Origin: Terriglobia bacterium
GTDB taxonomy: Bacteria > Acidobacteriota > Terriglobia > Acidiferrales > UBA7541
Direction: 5' to 3'
Length of the DNA: 64,000 bases
NCBI GenBank assembly: GCA_020073485.1
Contig: JAIQFB010000023.1
Coordinates: 29,000 to 92,999 of the forward strand
Shown here: positions 44,080-54,900 of the stretch, piece by piece
Layout: every line of letters starts with the position of its first letter
Position numbering within the stretch: position 1 is the first letter of the stretch
Notes under the pieces: model-generated
Told to the model about the DNA's origin: nothing
Databases searched by the model: none
The model's input: the letters and a program-made list of their open reading frames with translations, nothing else
Made by a program: the position numbers and the translations under genes

Positions 44080-45669
44080 CTATTGCTCAGGAGCCGGAAC
44101 CGCGCCGGCCAAGTACACCGTGTCAAATTGATCGCTGCCGGTGCGCCGCAGGACCTTGAACAGGACATCCTGTCCGGGTTTCAGGCCGGAAACGTTACGG
44201 CGGTACTCGGCGACCGAGTTCACCGGGACGTGGTTCACTTCGGTGATGACGTCGCCTCGGCCGAACCCGATGTCCTCGGCAAAGCTCGCGGGATCGACTT
44301 CGGTGACCAGCACGCCCTTCATGTTTTCGTAGCCGGCGCGCTTGGCGCGGTCCGAACCCAAGTCTTCCAGGCGCAGGCCGAACTCGGCCGGAGTTGGGCC
44401 ATTGTCGCTGCTGCCGCCATTGCCGGCGCGGTCGGGGAAGATTTTGGTGCGGTCCGCGACGGTGAGCGAAGCGTCGTGTTCCTTTTTGTCGCGCACGTAA
44501 GTGACGCGGACGGTGCTGCCGATGGGCGTGGTGGCGATCGGGTTGACCAGATCGTTTCCGTTATGAACGGGCTTGCCGTTCACGCTGGTGATGACGTCGC
44601 CGGATTGCAGGCCCGCTTTTTCGGCCGGGCTTCCGGGTTCGACGCGCTGCAGCACAATGCCGTACGGCGCGCCGAGTTCCTTGAGCACGATCGGATTGCT
44701 GCCCTGGGCTTCGGTGAAGCTGACACCGATGGAGCCGCGAGTCACTCTTCCATTGGAAATAATCTGGTTGTAAACACCGATGGCGGTATTGGAGGGCAGC
44801 GCAAAGCCCACGCCTTCGTTGCCATGGCCGCCGGTAATGATGGCGGTGTTGATGCCGATCACCTGGCCGGCCATATCCACCAACGGGCCGCCGGAATTTC
44901 CGGGGTTGATGGCCGCGTCAGTTTGAATGAAGCGCTGGAATTGCTGGCCCACGTTGCCGCGGTCCTTGGCGCTGATGATTCCCGCGGTCACGCTGCCCTG
45001 CAGGAAGCCGAACGGGTTGCCAATGGCCAGGGCCCAATCGCCCACCTGGACGCCGTCGGAATTGCCGAGCTTGGCGGCGGGGAGATCGCGCCCTACCTCA
45101 ATCTTCAAAACGGCCAGGTCCGTTTCCTCGTCCGTGCCCACGACTTTGGCGGTGTAGGCGGTCTGTTCGCCATTGAGATAGACCTGAATCTTGGTGGCCT
45201 GATCCACCACGTGGTGATTGGTGAGGATGAAGCCCTTCTTGTCGACGATCACGCCGGAGCCCAGGCTGCGCTCGGCGGTCGGACCCTGATCGGGAAAATC
45301 GAAGAAACGGTTGAAGAAATCCTGGAAGGGCTGCTGCTGGTCGTCCTGCGGACCCATTTCGTCGCGGCTATGCGGCTGCGCTCCGCCCTTGCCTTTGCCG
45401 TGGCCCTCGATCACCTGCGTGGTGGAGACGTTCACCACCGCGGGTTGCACCTTGTTCACGATCAAGGCGAAGGCGTTGGACAACTGCACGGGATCCGGAA
45501 TGGCCAGCGGCGTGCCGCCCACTCCGGCGGCGGGATGCGAGGCCCCCACGCGGCCGGAGATGACCGTGCCAATGAGCATGCCGATGGCCAGCGTTACCGT
45601 CATCAGCAGTGTCGCGACGATTTTTCGATTGCGCGCCCAGACGGCGAATTCCCGCAGTTGCATTCCCAT
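44080..45669 (-). CDS. HtrA/DegP-type serine protease with two PDZ domains
   Basis: Envelope quality-control protease/chaperone. 529 residues. N-terminal membrane anchor or uncleaved signal (VATLLMTVTLAIGMLIGTVI, about 18-37), a Gly/Gln-rich stretch, then the trypsin-like domain with His153 (TNHHVV), Asp184 (TDLAVLKI) and Ser259 (INPGNSGGPL). PDZ1 about 310-395 (VLQRVEPGSPAEKAGLQSGDVI), PDZ2 about 430-520 (VLVTEVDPASFAEDIGFGRGDVI). GGAG lies nine bases before the ATG. Divergent from leuC across 367 bp. Confidence 0.93.
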   Translation of the reverse strand: MGMQLREFAVWARNRKIVATLLMTVTLAIGMLIGTVISGRVGASHPAAGVGGTPLAIPDPVQLSNAFALIVNKVQPAVVNVSTTQVIEGHGKGKGGAQPHSRDEMGPQDDQQQPFQDFFNRFFDFPDQGPTAERSLGSGVIVDKKGFILTNHHVVDQATKIQVYLNGEQTAYTAKVVGTDEETDLAVLKIEVGRDLPAAKLGNSDGVQVGDWALAIGNPFGFLQGSVTAGIISAKDRGNVGQQFQRFIQTDAAINPGNSGGPLVDMAGQVIGINTAIITGGHGNEGVGFALPSNTAIGVYNQIISNGRVTRGSIGVSFTEAQGSNPIVLKELGAPYGIVLQRVEPGSPAEKAGLQSGDVITSVNGKPVHNGNDLVNPIATTPIGSTVRVTYVRDKKEHDASLTVADRTKIFPDRAGNGGSSDNGPTPAEFGLRLEDLGSDRAKRAGYENMKGVLVTEVDPASFAEDIGFGRGDVITEVNHVPVNSVAEYRRNVSGLKPGQDVLFKVLRRTGSDQFDTVYLAGAVPAPEQ

Positions 45670-46036
45670 AATCTTGCACTCCTCTTTGCCAAGCCTTGCG
45701 TCCCAAATTACCCCGCATTATACCACTACCGCCGTTCGCGCACCCGGGTCCTCGCGCCTCGGATTCGAGTGAGCCAACTCCGCAATTGGAGTGAAGGGAT
45801 CGCAGGGCCGGGCGCTTCGCGCGCCTTATAATTAGACCTTATATCACTCACAAGTATTATAAATTTGATTTGGCCTGCCATCCGCCGTGAAATGAATGGC
45901 GGGCTATACGCGCGATGACAGGGCGCCGCTGTTTCACCCGGCGGCAATCCCCCGGTTGCGGTTTTATTTCGGCCTGTTAGACTCGACTATCGGCTTCCAA
46001 GCAGGCGCGGCGAAATATATTTAGGACTTAAAACTT
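45670..46036. other. Divergent intergenic region between htrA-type gene and leuC (367 bp)
   Basis: No gene is seen. Perfect TATAAT hexamers occur on the plus strand at 45827-45832 and on the minus strand at 45856-45861, and TATATT lies at 46016-46021 just before leuC, but none has a good -35 partner. No leucine-rich leader peptide or T-box-like element was recognised upstream of leuC. Confidence 0.4.
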
Positions 46037-47458
46037 ATGACTCCACGCACGATGTACCGCAAAATCTGGGAATCGCACCTGGTCCGCGAGGCGCCGGGCG
46101 AGCCTTCGCTGATTTATATCGACCGCCACCTGGTTCACGAAGGCACTTCCCCGCAGGCATTCGCCGGACTGAAAGCGGCGGGCAGGAAAGTACGGCGCCC
46201 CGATCTGGCGTTTGCCGTCATGGATCACTCGGTGCCGACCAAGAACCGCAATTTGCCGATCCTGGATGCGGCCGCGAACGGCCAGTTCGAGGCCCTGGAA
46301 CGCAATTGCCGCGAATACGGCATCACGTTGTTCGACATGTTCAGCCACAACCAGGGCATCGTGCACGTGATCGGGCCGGAGCTGGGCATCACGCAGCCGG
46401 GACAGACGATTGTGTGCGGCGACAGCCACACCTCGACGCACGGGGCGTTTGGCACGCTGGCCTTCGGCATCGGCACCAGCGAAGTGGAGCACGTGCTGGC
46501 CACGCAGTGCCTGTCGCAGTACGAATCCAAGACCATGCACATTGTGGTCAACGGAAAACGCGGCAAGGGCGTCTCGGCGAAAGACATTATTTTGGCCATC
46601 ATTGGAAAAATCGGCATCGCCGGAGGCACCAGCCACGTGGTGGAGTATTCGGGCGAAGCCATTCGCGGGCTTTCCATGGACGGGCGCATGACCGTCTGCA
46701 ATATGTCCATCGAAGGCGGCGCGCGCGCCGGGATGATCGCGCCGGACGACACCACTTTCGCATACATGGAGGGGCGTCCCTACGTGCCTCGGGGAAAAGA
46801 ATTTCAGGAAGCCGTGGGACGCTGGAAGGCGCTGGCCACCGATCCTGGAGCAAAATTCGACGCCACCGTGGAACTCAACGCCAACGATCTGGCGCCGCAA
46901 GTCACCTGGGGCACAAACCCGGGGATGGTTTCCGGCGTTACCGGACGCGTGCCCGATCCGGCTTCCTTCCGCGATCCGGACGATCAGAAAGCGGTGGCGC
47001 GCGCGCTGGAATACATGGGCCTGAAGCCGGGGACCGCCGTGGTGGACATTCCCGTGGATCGAGTATTTATCGGGTCGTGCACCAATTCCCGGCTGAACGA
47101 TCTTCGCGCGGCCGCGCGCGTGGTGGCCGGAAAACACGTTTCCAAGAATCTGAAGGGTGCGCTGGTGGTGCCAGGATCGATGAGCATCAAGGCCAAGGCC
47201 GAGGCCGAGGGTCTGGACAAGATTTTCATCGACGCGGGTTTTGAATGGCGCGACGCGGGATGCAGCATGTGCATCGCCATGAATCCGGACGTTCTGCCTC
47301 CGGGAGAACGCGCGGCGAGCACGTCGAACCGGAATTTCGAGGGGCGGCAGGGCAAGGACAGCCGCACGCACTTGGTCAGCCCGATCATGGCGGCAGCCGC
47401 GGCGATCGAAGGACATTTCGTGGACATTCGCGAGTGGAATGTGGAAGCGCCGGAGTGA
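46037..47458 (+). CDS. leuC: 3-isopropylmalate dehydratase large subunit
   Basis: With LeuD isomerises 2-isopropylmalate to 3-isopropylmalate in leucine synthesis. 473 residues, aconitase superfamily. [4Fe-4S] ligands are Cys348 (IGSCTNSR), Cys409 and Cys412 (GCSMCIAM). Active-site blocks: [14 protein letters not shown] and [12 protein letters not shown]. The length and [16 protein letters not shown] start match the E. coli-type enzyme. leuD follows 174 bp later on the same strand, with a family B hairpin between them. Confidence 0.97.
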   Translation: MTPRTMYRKIWESHLVREAPGEPSLIYIDRHLVHEGTSPQAFAGLKAAGRKVRRPDLAFAVMDHSVPTKNRNLPILDAAANGQFEALERNCREYGITLFDMFSHNQGIVHVIGPELGITQPGQTIVCGDSHTSTHGAFGTLAFGIGTSEVEHVLATQCLSQYESKTMHIVVNGKRGKGVSAKDIILAIIGKIGIAGGTSHVVEYSGEAIRGLSMDGRMTVCNMSIEGGARAGMIAPDDTTFAYMEGRPYVPRGKEFQEAVGRWKALATDPGAKFDATVELNANDLAPQVTWGTNPGMVSGVTGRVPDPASFRDPDDQKAVARALEYMGLKPGTAVVDIPVDRVFIGSCTNSRLNDLRAAARVVAGKHVSKNLKGALVVPGSMSIKAKAEAEGLDKIFIDAGFEWRDAGCSMCIAMNPDVLPPGERAASTSNRNFEGRQGKDSRTHLVSPIMAAAAAIEGHFVDIREWNVEAPE

Positions 47459-47474
47459 TGGGCGCGCTTTTTCC

Positions 47475-47557
47475 GTCATTCCGAGCGAAGCGAGGAATCC
47501 CTCCTTGGCTGGCGCGCACAAAGAAAGAGGGATTCCTCGCTTCGCTCGGAATGACGG
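47475..47557. repeat. Family B inverted repeat between leuC and leuD
   Basis: GTCATTCCGAGCGAAGCGAG at the left and the exactly opposite arm at the right, giving a near-perfect hairpin of about 30 bp per arm with a short centre. It begins 16 bp after the leuC stop. Confidence 0.9.
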
Positions 47558-47632
47558 CATTTTAGTTAAGTTAAAGCGTTTAGGAAAATTGTTATGTGTG
47601 GGCTCGGGTTGGTGCCCGCAGGAGAAAAAAAC

Positions 47633-48271
47633 ATGCAGCCGTTTTCAACACACACTGGAATGGTGCTTCCGCTGGATCGCGTGAATGTGGACACCGACCA
47701 GATGGTGCCGAAGCAATTCCTGAAGGCGCAGACCCGGCAAGGCTTCGGGCGCGTGCTGTTCTATGACTGGCGCTATCTGCCGGGGGAAAAACCGAATCCG
47801 GAATTTATTCTGAACTGGCCGCGCTACAAGGGCGCATCGGTGATGCTGGCGCGCGCGAATTTCGGCTGCGGGTCGAGCCGCGAGCACGCTCCCTGGGCCG
47901 TCGCCGATTACGGGTTCCGCGTGCTGATCGCTCCCAGCTACGCCGACATTTTTTATAACAACTGCTTCAAGAACGGCATTCTGCCCGTGACGCTTCCCGA
48001 AGCGCAGATCGACGAACTGTTCCGGCGTGCCGAAGCCCAGGAAGGCTATTCGCTCACGGCGGATTTACCGAACCAGACTGTCAGCGATTCCACCGGATTG
48101 AAATACAAATTCGAGATCGATCCGTTTCGCAAGCATGTACTGCTGGAAGGGCTGGACGACATCGGGCTCACGCTGAAGTACGCCGCGAACATCGACGCGT
48201 TCGAGCAGGCCAGGCATCCCGGCGCCACGATGTACGAGGCCGTGGACGCGAAATATTTTCCGAAGCATTGA
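47633..48271 (+). CDS. leuD: 3-isopropylmalate dehydratase small subunit
   Basis: Swivel-domain partner of LeuC. 212 residues. Family matches: [40 protein letters not shown] (substrate-binding loop), and [18 protein letters not shown]. Start ATG 47633 with AGGAG eight bases upstream; an in-frame codon 39 bp upstream would add residues not seen in the family. Length is normal for the bacterial type. Confidence 0.96.
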   Translation: MQPFSTHTGMVLPLDRVNVDTDQMVPKQFLKAQTRQGFGRVLFYDWRYLPGEKPNPEFILNWPRYKGASVMLARANFGCGSSREHAPWAVADYGFRVLIAPSYADIFYNNCFKNGILPVTLPEAQIDELFRRAEAQEGYSLTADLPNQTVSDSTGLKYKFEIDPFRKHVLLEGLDDIGLTLKYAANIDAFEQARHPGATMYEAVDAKYFPKH

Positions 48272-48334
48272 TCCGGCTTCCCATCGCGGAGCCTCGCTCA
48301 AATATCCAGTAGAACAAGTTTCGGTCTGTCCTAC

Positions 48335-49240
48335 TCATGCATTGAGCGAATTGTTCGCGGCAGCCGGCACACGCCCCATCAGTTCCGCCACTAGAATCCC
48401 AGCCAGGATCAGGCCCGCGCCCATCAGCGCCCGCGTCCCCAGCCGTTCCTTCACCATGACGTAGGAAGTGATCGCCGCAAATACCGGTTCGCTTGCCAGA
48501 ATCAAGGCCGTATTGGTGGCAGAGGTATGTCGCTGCGCCCAAACCAGAAGCGGATAGGCCAGCGAAGTAGTGAAAAATGCGGTGAGCAGAACGCCCGTCC
48601 ACATCTGGGAAGTGAAGCGGACATGAAACCTCTCCAGGCCGGTCACATTCAGGATGGGCACGGCCAGCAAGGAAAGCCCGGCCGTCACGGCGACCTGGAG
48701 AAAACTGAGCCCGGCCAGCGAGTGCGCGGCGCTGTAGCGTTCGATGAAAATAATCTGCAGCGCGTAAAGAACCGCGCAGCCCATGACCAAAAGATCGCCG
48801 CGGTTGAGGTCGCTGATTCCCTGGCGCGGAACGGTGAGGAAATAAAGACCCGCAAAGGATGCCAGTGCCCCTCCCCAGGCCCAGGCATTTATCTTTCTGC
48901 GCCAGAAGATGGCAAGAAACACGGGGATCAGGACCACGCTGAAACCGGTAATGAACGCGGCTTTGGAAGGCGTGGTCCGGGCGATTCCCGCCGTCTGAAA
49001 GGCGTATCCCCCGGCCATGCACAGACCCACGACCACGCCGGCGCGAATTTCGCCGGGCGATAATTTGCGCAGGTCGGAGCGGTAAATCCAGGCCATCGGG
49101 AGAGCGCCCAGGATGAATCGCGCGGCCAGGTAGGCGAAAACGGAAATATCGGCCAGGGCGTTTTTCACGATCACGAACGTGGCGCCCCAGAGCAGGGCGC
49201 ACGCCAGCAAGGCACAATGGGCTTTGAATCGTGTGCTCAC
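48335..49240 (-). CDS. EamA/DMT-family membrane transporter
   Basis: A 301-residue integral membrane protein with about ten hydrophobic segments arranged as two five-helix EamA repeats: the first contains LLWGATFVIVKNAL, and the second DLLVMGCAVLYALQIIFIERY and ASEPVFAAITSYVMVKERLG. Members export amino acids, nucleosides or other small metabolites; the substrate here is unknown. It is convergent with leuD (63 bp between stops) and has no adjacent regulator. Confidence 0.88.
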   Translation of the reverse strand: MSTRFKAHCALLACALLWGATFVIVKNALADISVFAYLAARFILGALPMAWIYRSDLRKLSPGEIRAGVVVGLCMAGGYAFQTAGIARTTPSKAAFITGFSVVLIPVFLAIFWRRKINAWAWGGALASFAGLYFLTVPRQGISDLNRGDLLVMGCAVLYALQIIFIERYSAAHSLAGLSFLQVAVTAGLSLLAVPILNVTGLERFHVRFTSQMWTGVLLTAFFTTSLAYPLLVWAQRHTSATNTALILASEPVFAAITSYVMVKERLGTRALMGAGLILAGILVAELMGRVPAAANNSLNA

Positions 49241-49394
49241 TGTGCCCGCATCGTATCAACGAAAGGATGGAACCGATTTACAAAACCGGATTGGCGCGGC
49301 GCGCGTCTCATCGATAGACTGAGTTTAGTGAGCGCGCAAAGCAAAGGCAACCTGCTTGTCGGCGCAGGAATCGCACCTTGGAATGGGATTTCGG

Positions 49395-49475
49395 TAGGAC
49401 AGGCACTCGTGCCTGTCCGATTTAGATTAGCGACGCCGCGCACCTAAACCGGACAGGCAAGAGTGCCTGTCCTAC
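49395..49475. repeat. Family C inverted repeat, copy 3
   Basis: TAGGACAGGCACTCGTGCCT and the opposite arm GGACAGGCAAGAGTGCCTGT, about 25 bp apart. Unlike most repeats here it lies upstream of genes, between the divergent EamA and TPR-protein starts. Confidence 0.8.
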
Positions 49476-49509
49476 TGAGGCTCAGCCGCGTTGATAGGAC
49501 AATAGCAAC

Positions 49510-51465
49510 TTGTTAAACCTTACGACTGTGCCGCTTCGCACTCTCCGCTTGATTGCCATGCTGCTCGCACTGCCGATTCTGGGTGGCGCTTTTTTACCCG
49601 TGGCGCGCGCCGATGACAAGGACAAAAAGACCAAGGAGAAAAAGGAAAAGCCCGATGTCTGGGTGGAAATCCGCACGCCGCAATTCGTGGTCACCAGCGA
49701 CGGCGGAGAAAGCAGCGCACGCAAAGTGCTGCACGATTTCGACCAGTTGCGGCGCGTCATCCAGGCGACCATGCCGGGCTCGCGCTCCGGCACCGGACTG
49801 CCTATCCAGATTCTGGCCGCGCGCGACGCCCAGGGGTTCACAAAACTATTCCCCGAGTTCCCTCCAGACAAGCGTCACGAGCAGCCCAACGGGCAGTTTA
49901 TTCCCGGCTCGGAAAAAATTTTCATCGCCATACGCACCAATGTTTCCGGCCGCACGCCATACGAGGAAATTTACCGCGATTACGCGCGGCTGATCCTGAA
50001 GCTCAGCTATCGCAGCCTGCCTCCGTGGCTGGCCGAGGGCTATGAGGATGTTTACGGGAGCATGGAACTCACCGACAAAGGGGCGCGGCTTGGCCGGCCG
50101 GATCCGGATGATCTGAGCATATTGTTTGAAAGCCCGCTGCTGTCGCTGGATACCGTGCTGAAAGTGGATCGCGGTTCGGCGTATGACTCGGGCGGAGACA
50201 AACGCACCGTCTTCTACGCGGAATCGCGGGCGCTGGTGCATTTCCTGCTCGCCGATCCGCAGATGATTTCGGGCAAATCGCTGGACCGGTACATGGCGCT
50301 GGTGGAAAAAGGCGGCGACACGTTGCAGTCGGCCCACCAGGCGTTTGGCGACCTGAACCAACTGCAAAGCCGCCTGGATGCCTACATCCGGCAGGTGAAG
50401 GGGCAGCCGACGGATGCGGCCATGGCGGAAGGCGGCGACGCAGGCGGCGCCGTGCGCCAGCTTTCGGCCGCGGAGCTTGACGCGCGCATCGGTGATTTTT
50501 GGTCCAACCGCGGACGGAATGAAGACGCGGAATCCAAATTGGAAGACGCCCTGATGGCCGATCCGTCGATCGCGCTGGCCGAGCAAAGCCTGGGATTTTT
50601 GACGTTGCGGAGAAAAAACCTGGACGAAGCGGACAAACACTTTTCCAAGGCGCTGCAACTGGATCCCAACGACGGGCTTACGTATTACGGACAAGGGCTG
50701 GCGTTGCTGGCGCGAGGCGGCTTTGTGGGGGTTCCGGTGGGAGCGGTGGAGGCATTCGAAAAGTCTGCGTCGTTGAATCCCGATTTCGCTCTCACCTGGA
50801 ATTACCTGGCGTCGCTGTATGCCAGCCGGCCGGAAACCTTGCGCAAGGCCTTGGCAGATGCGCAGCAGGCGGCGGGGCTGGCTCCCGGCGACACTGGATA
50901 CCGATCGCAGGTTGCGGCGATTCAGGATCGTCTGGCGAGCGGCGAAGAGGTACGCAAGGACGTCGGCCCGCCGGCTACTGTAAAGACCGCAGAGCGGCCT
51001 GGCGAGGCGCCACGGCCATCTGCGTCCGCCTCAAGGGAATCGCTCGGCAATGCCGCGCCGAAATCAGCCGGAGACTTGGGGCTGCGCATCGAGCGGAAGA
51101 CCGAGCCCGAGGAGAAGCCGGCCTCTGCGAGCGCGGCCACCGCGCCGCCCGCGGCTGCTCCTCCCCCGCCGGTGCTCTCGAACGCCGCGCCGCGCGTGTA
51201 CTCCATGGTGGGCAACATTAGCGACGTAATCTGCACGAACGCTCCGCAGATTCAGATCACGCTGAAGGCGCAAATGATCGTGATGCATTTGCATGCCGAC
51301 GATTTGGGAAAAGTCGCTGTTACTTCCGCGGGGTCCAAGACACCCGCAAAAAACACGACGTGCAACATGCTGCGGGGGCGAACGGCGCGCGTCAGTTATT
51401 TTCTGGCTTCGGATAAGACGTGGGACGGGGAAATTCAGGCGGTTGAAATTCGTAGCGAGCCGTAG
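49510..51465 (+). CDS. Secreted TPR protein with a degenerate gluzincin-like N-terminal domain
   Basis: A 651-residue exported protein. Signal peptide to about residue 35 (LLALPILGGAFLPVARA). Residues 50-290 resemble the peptidase-MA/DUF1570 type of gluzincin domain: a strand-rich start (VWVEIRTPQFVVTSD) and LPPWLAEGYEDVYGSM (170-185). Where the family normally has HExxH, this protein has RDYAR (156-160), so a classic zinc site is absent. TPR helices occupy about 320-470 (SLGFLTLRRKNLDEADKHFSKALQLDPNDG). An Ala/Pro linker and a beta-rich C-terminus with two Cys follow. The start is uncertain: TTG 49510 or GTG 49528. Function unknown. Confidence 0.75.
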   Translation: MLNLTTVPLRTLRLIAMLLALPILGGAFLPVARADDKDKKTKEKKEKPDVWVEIRTPQFVVTSDGGESSARKVLHDFDQLRRVIQATMPGSRSGTGLPIQILAARDAQGFTKLFPEFPPDKRHEQPNGQFIPGSEKIFIAIRTNVSGRTPYEEIYRDYARLILKLSYRSLPPWLAEGYEDVYGSMELTDKGARLGRPDPDDLSILFESPLLSLDTVLKVDRGSAYDSGGDKRTVFYAESRALVHFLLADPQMISGKSLDRYMALVEKGGDTLQSAHQAFGDLNQLQSRLDAYIRQVKGQPTDAAMAEGGDAGGAVRQLSAAELDARIGDFWSNRGRNEDAESKLEDALMADPSIALAEQSLGFLTLRRKNLDEADKHFSKALQLDPNDGLTYYGQGLALLARGGFVGVPVGAVEAFEKSASLNPDFALTWNYLASLYASRPETLRKALADAQQAAGLAPGDTGYRSQVAAIQDRLASGEEVRKDVGPPATVKTAERPGEAPRPSASASRESLGNAAPKSAGDLGLRIERKTEPEEKPASASAATAPPAAAPPPPVLSNAAPRVYSMVGNISDVICTNAPQIQITLKAQMIVMHLHADDLGKVAVTSAGSKTPAKNTTCNMLRGRTARVSYFLASDKTWDGEIQAVEIRSEP

Positions 51466-51566
51466 GCTGCAAATCTGCAAGACAGAATCCTTCTAGATCT
51501 TTCTACAGATTGTTCGCCGGTTTTAGTGGCGCGGGCTTCACAGGCTGCGGAAAAACCCAAAACGCC

Positions 51567-51655
51567 GTCATTCCGAGGTGCGCTTTTCGCCGAGGAATCC
51601 CTCTTTCCCTGCGTTTCAATCGAAGAGGGATTCCTCGCTTCGCTCGGAATGACGG
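51567..51655. repeat. Family B inverted repeat, copy 4
   Basis: Left arm GTCATTCCGAGGTGCGCTTT (diverged) and intact right arm ending CTTCGCTCGGAATGAC. It lies downstream of the TPR-protein gene. Confidence 0.8.
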
Positions 51656-51671
51656 ATGAGGAGGTTTTTTC

Positions 51672-51756
51672 GCAGCCTGTTCAGCCTGTGGGCGTTAGTT
51701 CATGCAAGATCGATTTTACTGGCAACCAAAACCCACAGGCTGAAGCCTGTGCCACT
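51672..51756. repeat. Family A inverted-pair repeat, copy 5
   Basis: Degraded left arm GCAGCCTGTTCAGCCTGTGG and better right arm CCACAGGCTGAAGCCTGTGC, about 37 bp apart. It directly follows a family B copy. Confidence 0.75.
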
Positions 51757-51853
51757 AAAACCCGGCCTCGGTTTCTTGGTTACAACTCCAAAATGCGGCG
51801 GCTGAAAGAATCAACTCCTAAGCTGAAGAGAAGGCCGGGCCGAAAAAAAGAAG

Positions 51854-51875
51854 GGGCCGGACGTTTGTCCGGCCC
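51854..51875 (-). terminator. Intrinsic terminator for the TonB-dependent receptor gene
   Basis: On the minus strand a perfect 9-bp stem GGGCCGGAC/GTCCGGCCC with an AAAC loop is followed by CTTCTTTTTTTC. It lies about 28 bp beyond the receptor stop. Confidence 0.75.
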
Positions 51876-51902
51876 TTTCGCTTTCTTGTTGATGATCTGC
51901 GG

Positions 51903-54900
51903 TTAGAACTGCAACCTCATGCCGATCTGGATCGACCGGGGGCCGCCGCTGCCGACGGTGGCGTTGGCGATGCCGACGTCCGGGGTCTGGCGGGAAGAGC
52001 CAAACGATCCGGTGACGGATGGGTTGCCGGAGTTGGTGTAGAACTGGGTCATGTTGAGGACGTTGAAGGCCTCAAAGCGGAACTGGGCGTTGAGGCGTTC
52101 GGTGAAGCGGACTTCCTTCACGACGGACAGGTCCCACAGGCGGAACGGCTCGCCGCGGAACATGTTACGGCCCTCGTTGCCGAAGGTTCCGAACGCTGGC
52201 GCGAGCATGACCGAGCCATTCAGGTCGAAGCAGCCGAATTTGTTGAGAGCGGCTTCGTATCCGCCATTTGGAATGCCAGCAGCGTTTTTGGCCCAACCGG
52301 CGAACGCCTGGGTGTAACTTGCGTCCAATGTGGCAGCTTGCGCAGCGCACGCTGGATCGCTGCTGAATTGAGCCGCACTGGTCGCGTTCGCGAAGTTGAC
52401 TGCCGATAAACCCGCTCCGGGAACGAATGGAACACCGGCGGATTTCTGGTCGCTGAAGACTCCGGGCTGTCCGAAATAGCTCCAACGATCCTCGCCCTCT
52501 CCAGTGCCGCTGATGTTGTTTTTGGTGTCAGTGATGTTCCAGGGAAGCGCGGTCTGATATTTCACGATGGAATTGATCTTCCAGCCTTCGAGCATTTGCG
52601 CGTAGCCCTTCTTACCGGGCAGCGCGTAGCTCATGGACCATGTCAGGCTGTGGCGCACGTCGGTCAGGCAGTTGCCGTAATCCGCCTTCGGATTGTAGAC
52701 GTTCGAGGGAAGGATGGCGCCGTTCCAATCGCCCGAGCCCATCTCCATGCAGTGGCCGTAAACGTAGCCGACCAGGTAATCCAGGCCGTGCCAAGGATGC
52801 TGGGTCAGGGTCACCTGCAGCGAGTTGTAATTGCTGTTGTCCAGATTCTGGATTTCGTTGATGTCGGAGAGATACGGGAATTTGCTGAAGAACGGCCTCG
52901 TAATATTCTGGCAGAACGTGCTGATCGAAGTGGCGGGACCTGTTCCGGGAACGCAGGTCGAACCGCTCTTGGTCTCCCACCCCGAGCCTACCGCGGGCGG
53001 GTTGGCGTCGTTCAGGCCCAGCAGCTTTACACCATGACTCCCAACATAAGCGACTTGCAGGGAGAGATTGCTGGTAAATGCATGCTGGAGGCTAAGGTTA
53101 TAGGCAGGTGCATAGGGGCGGCGAAGATTTGGGTTCACTGCGAGGATGGCGCAGGGATTGCCGGAGGTCGGCGAATTGCACTGCAACTGACCGGACGCGA
53201 TCGCCGGGAAGATCGGGCCGGCAAGACTCCAGCTCAACTGCGACGGCTGGAAGGAAAGCGTAGCCGTTTGCATGTTCCCTGGGCCGGGCGCGCCATTCAA
53301 GAGAGCCCCGGTGGGAATGGTATTCAGTCCCGTCGTAATGGGGCTGGTTCCCTGCTGGGAGATGAACACATTGAAGCCCTCAAGCACGTACATGATGTTG
53401 AAGCCGCCGCGCAGGACCCACTTCGAGTTGCCGGTGACGTCCCAGGCGAAGCCGAGACGCGGCGACCAACTGTTCCAGGCGGGATAGAGGCTGCCCGAGG
53501 AACTGATTTGCACGAGTCCCGTGGGGGAAGTGGGATCGAAGTTGGCCAGCTGATTGTTGGCTTCCTTGATGGGCGTCACACGCTCGAATCGCACGCCCAA
53601 ATTGACGGTGAAATTGGGCTTTATGCGCCAGTCGTCCTGGGCAAACAGAGCGAAGGAGGAGTCACGGACGGTGACATCCGGCGTGCCGACCAATTCCGAG
53701 GGGAGGACGTTGGACGACAGGTTGCCGAGCAGGAATTCCTGCAACCCGGTGCAGGTTGGACCAGTACATGGTCCGGCAGCGCCATTGGCAAATGTGAAAT
53801 TGCCGCGGGAGCCGCTGAAGGTGCCTTCCTGCGTGCTCATGCGGCGGTACTCGCCGCCGAACCGGAACGAGTGCGTGCCGCGAATGTACGATACGCTGTC
53901 AATGAACTGGGTGGTGTAATCCGGGCCCTGGATTTTGGGGAAACTGGTGCAGCAGCCCGTGGCGGTAAAGCCCTGGATGGTGAGCGAGGGCATGCCGCAA
54001 TTGGCGGGCTGGCCGGTTTGGGGAATCACTGTCGATTGGGTGCCCCAGTTGATGCCGGTTTCACCCGAGGGCTGTCCGATGTTGGAGCAATCGCCCGGGT
54101 AGCTGGGCTGGAAAAAGCGGTTGACGCCGACGTGGAATTCGTTCACCACGTTCGAGGATGCCAGCCACGTCCAGTGGCCGCCGATGACCATGGACCGGGC
54201 GTGGGACGTGATGTCCCAGTACGGCTGGGCGGGAGCGCCCTGAAAGCCCAGACCATCGAAGTTGCCGATGAAATATTCGCCGCTGAAGCTGTGTTTGTCG
54301 CTCAGGTGATAATCGATTTTCACGAGGCCGTTGTTCAGCTTATCGTCGCCGATGGGCGTGACCGGATCGGCGCCATTGGTGATGGCGGCGGTCTGGAAGA
54401 TGCCCGAGTATGGGGAAGAAACCGCGCAGGAACCGTTGGCGCCGCCGTATGTCAAGCCCGCCAGCTTGAGGCTGAGCGCGTTCGGGGCCACCGTCAGCGC
54501 GTTGCAGGCATTGAGCAGGCTGAAAGTTTTCTGGGTGGCCGGCGAGGTCCCCGCGATGGTCGACAAATCGGCGATGGTCGGCAAGCTATCCTGCGAAGAG
54601 GGCGCGCTGATGTGGTTCATCTGGCCTTCGTAGCCCACGAAGAAGAAGAGTTTGTCCCTGACGATGGGTCCACCGATGGTGGCGCCGTAGGTTTCGATGG
54701 CGGTTTGCTGCTTGGCATTTCCCACCGGGATGAAGGGGTTGGTGGCGTCCAGGGCGGAGTCGCGTCCGAAAGCGGAAGCGGTGCCGTGCAGTGTGTTGGT
54801 GCCGGATTTCAAACCGACGTTGACGATCGCGCCCGGCTTCCAGCCATATTCGGCGCTGGGATTCTGCTGGGTGTTGAACTCCTGGATTGCATCGATCGGC

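Larger units (their letters stand above)
51466..51902. other. Gene-free convergent interval (437 bp) with two repeats and a terminator
   Basis: Between two converging stops. It holds family B (51567-51655), family A (51672-51756) and a hairpin terminator (51854-51875), and no supported gene. Confidence 0.65.
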
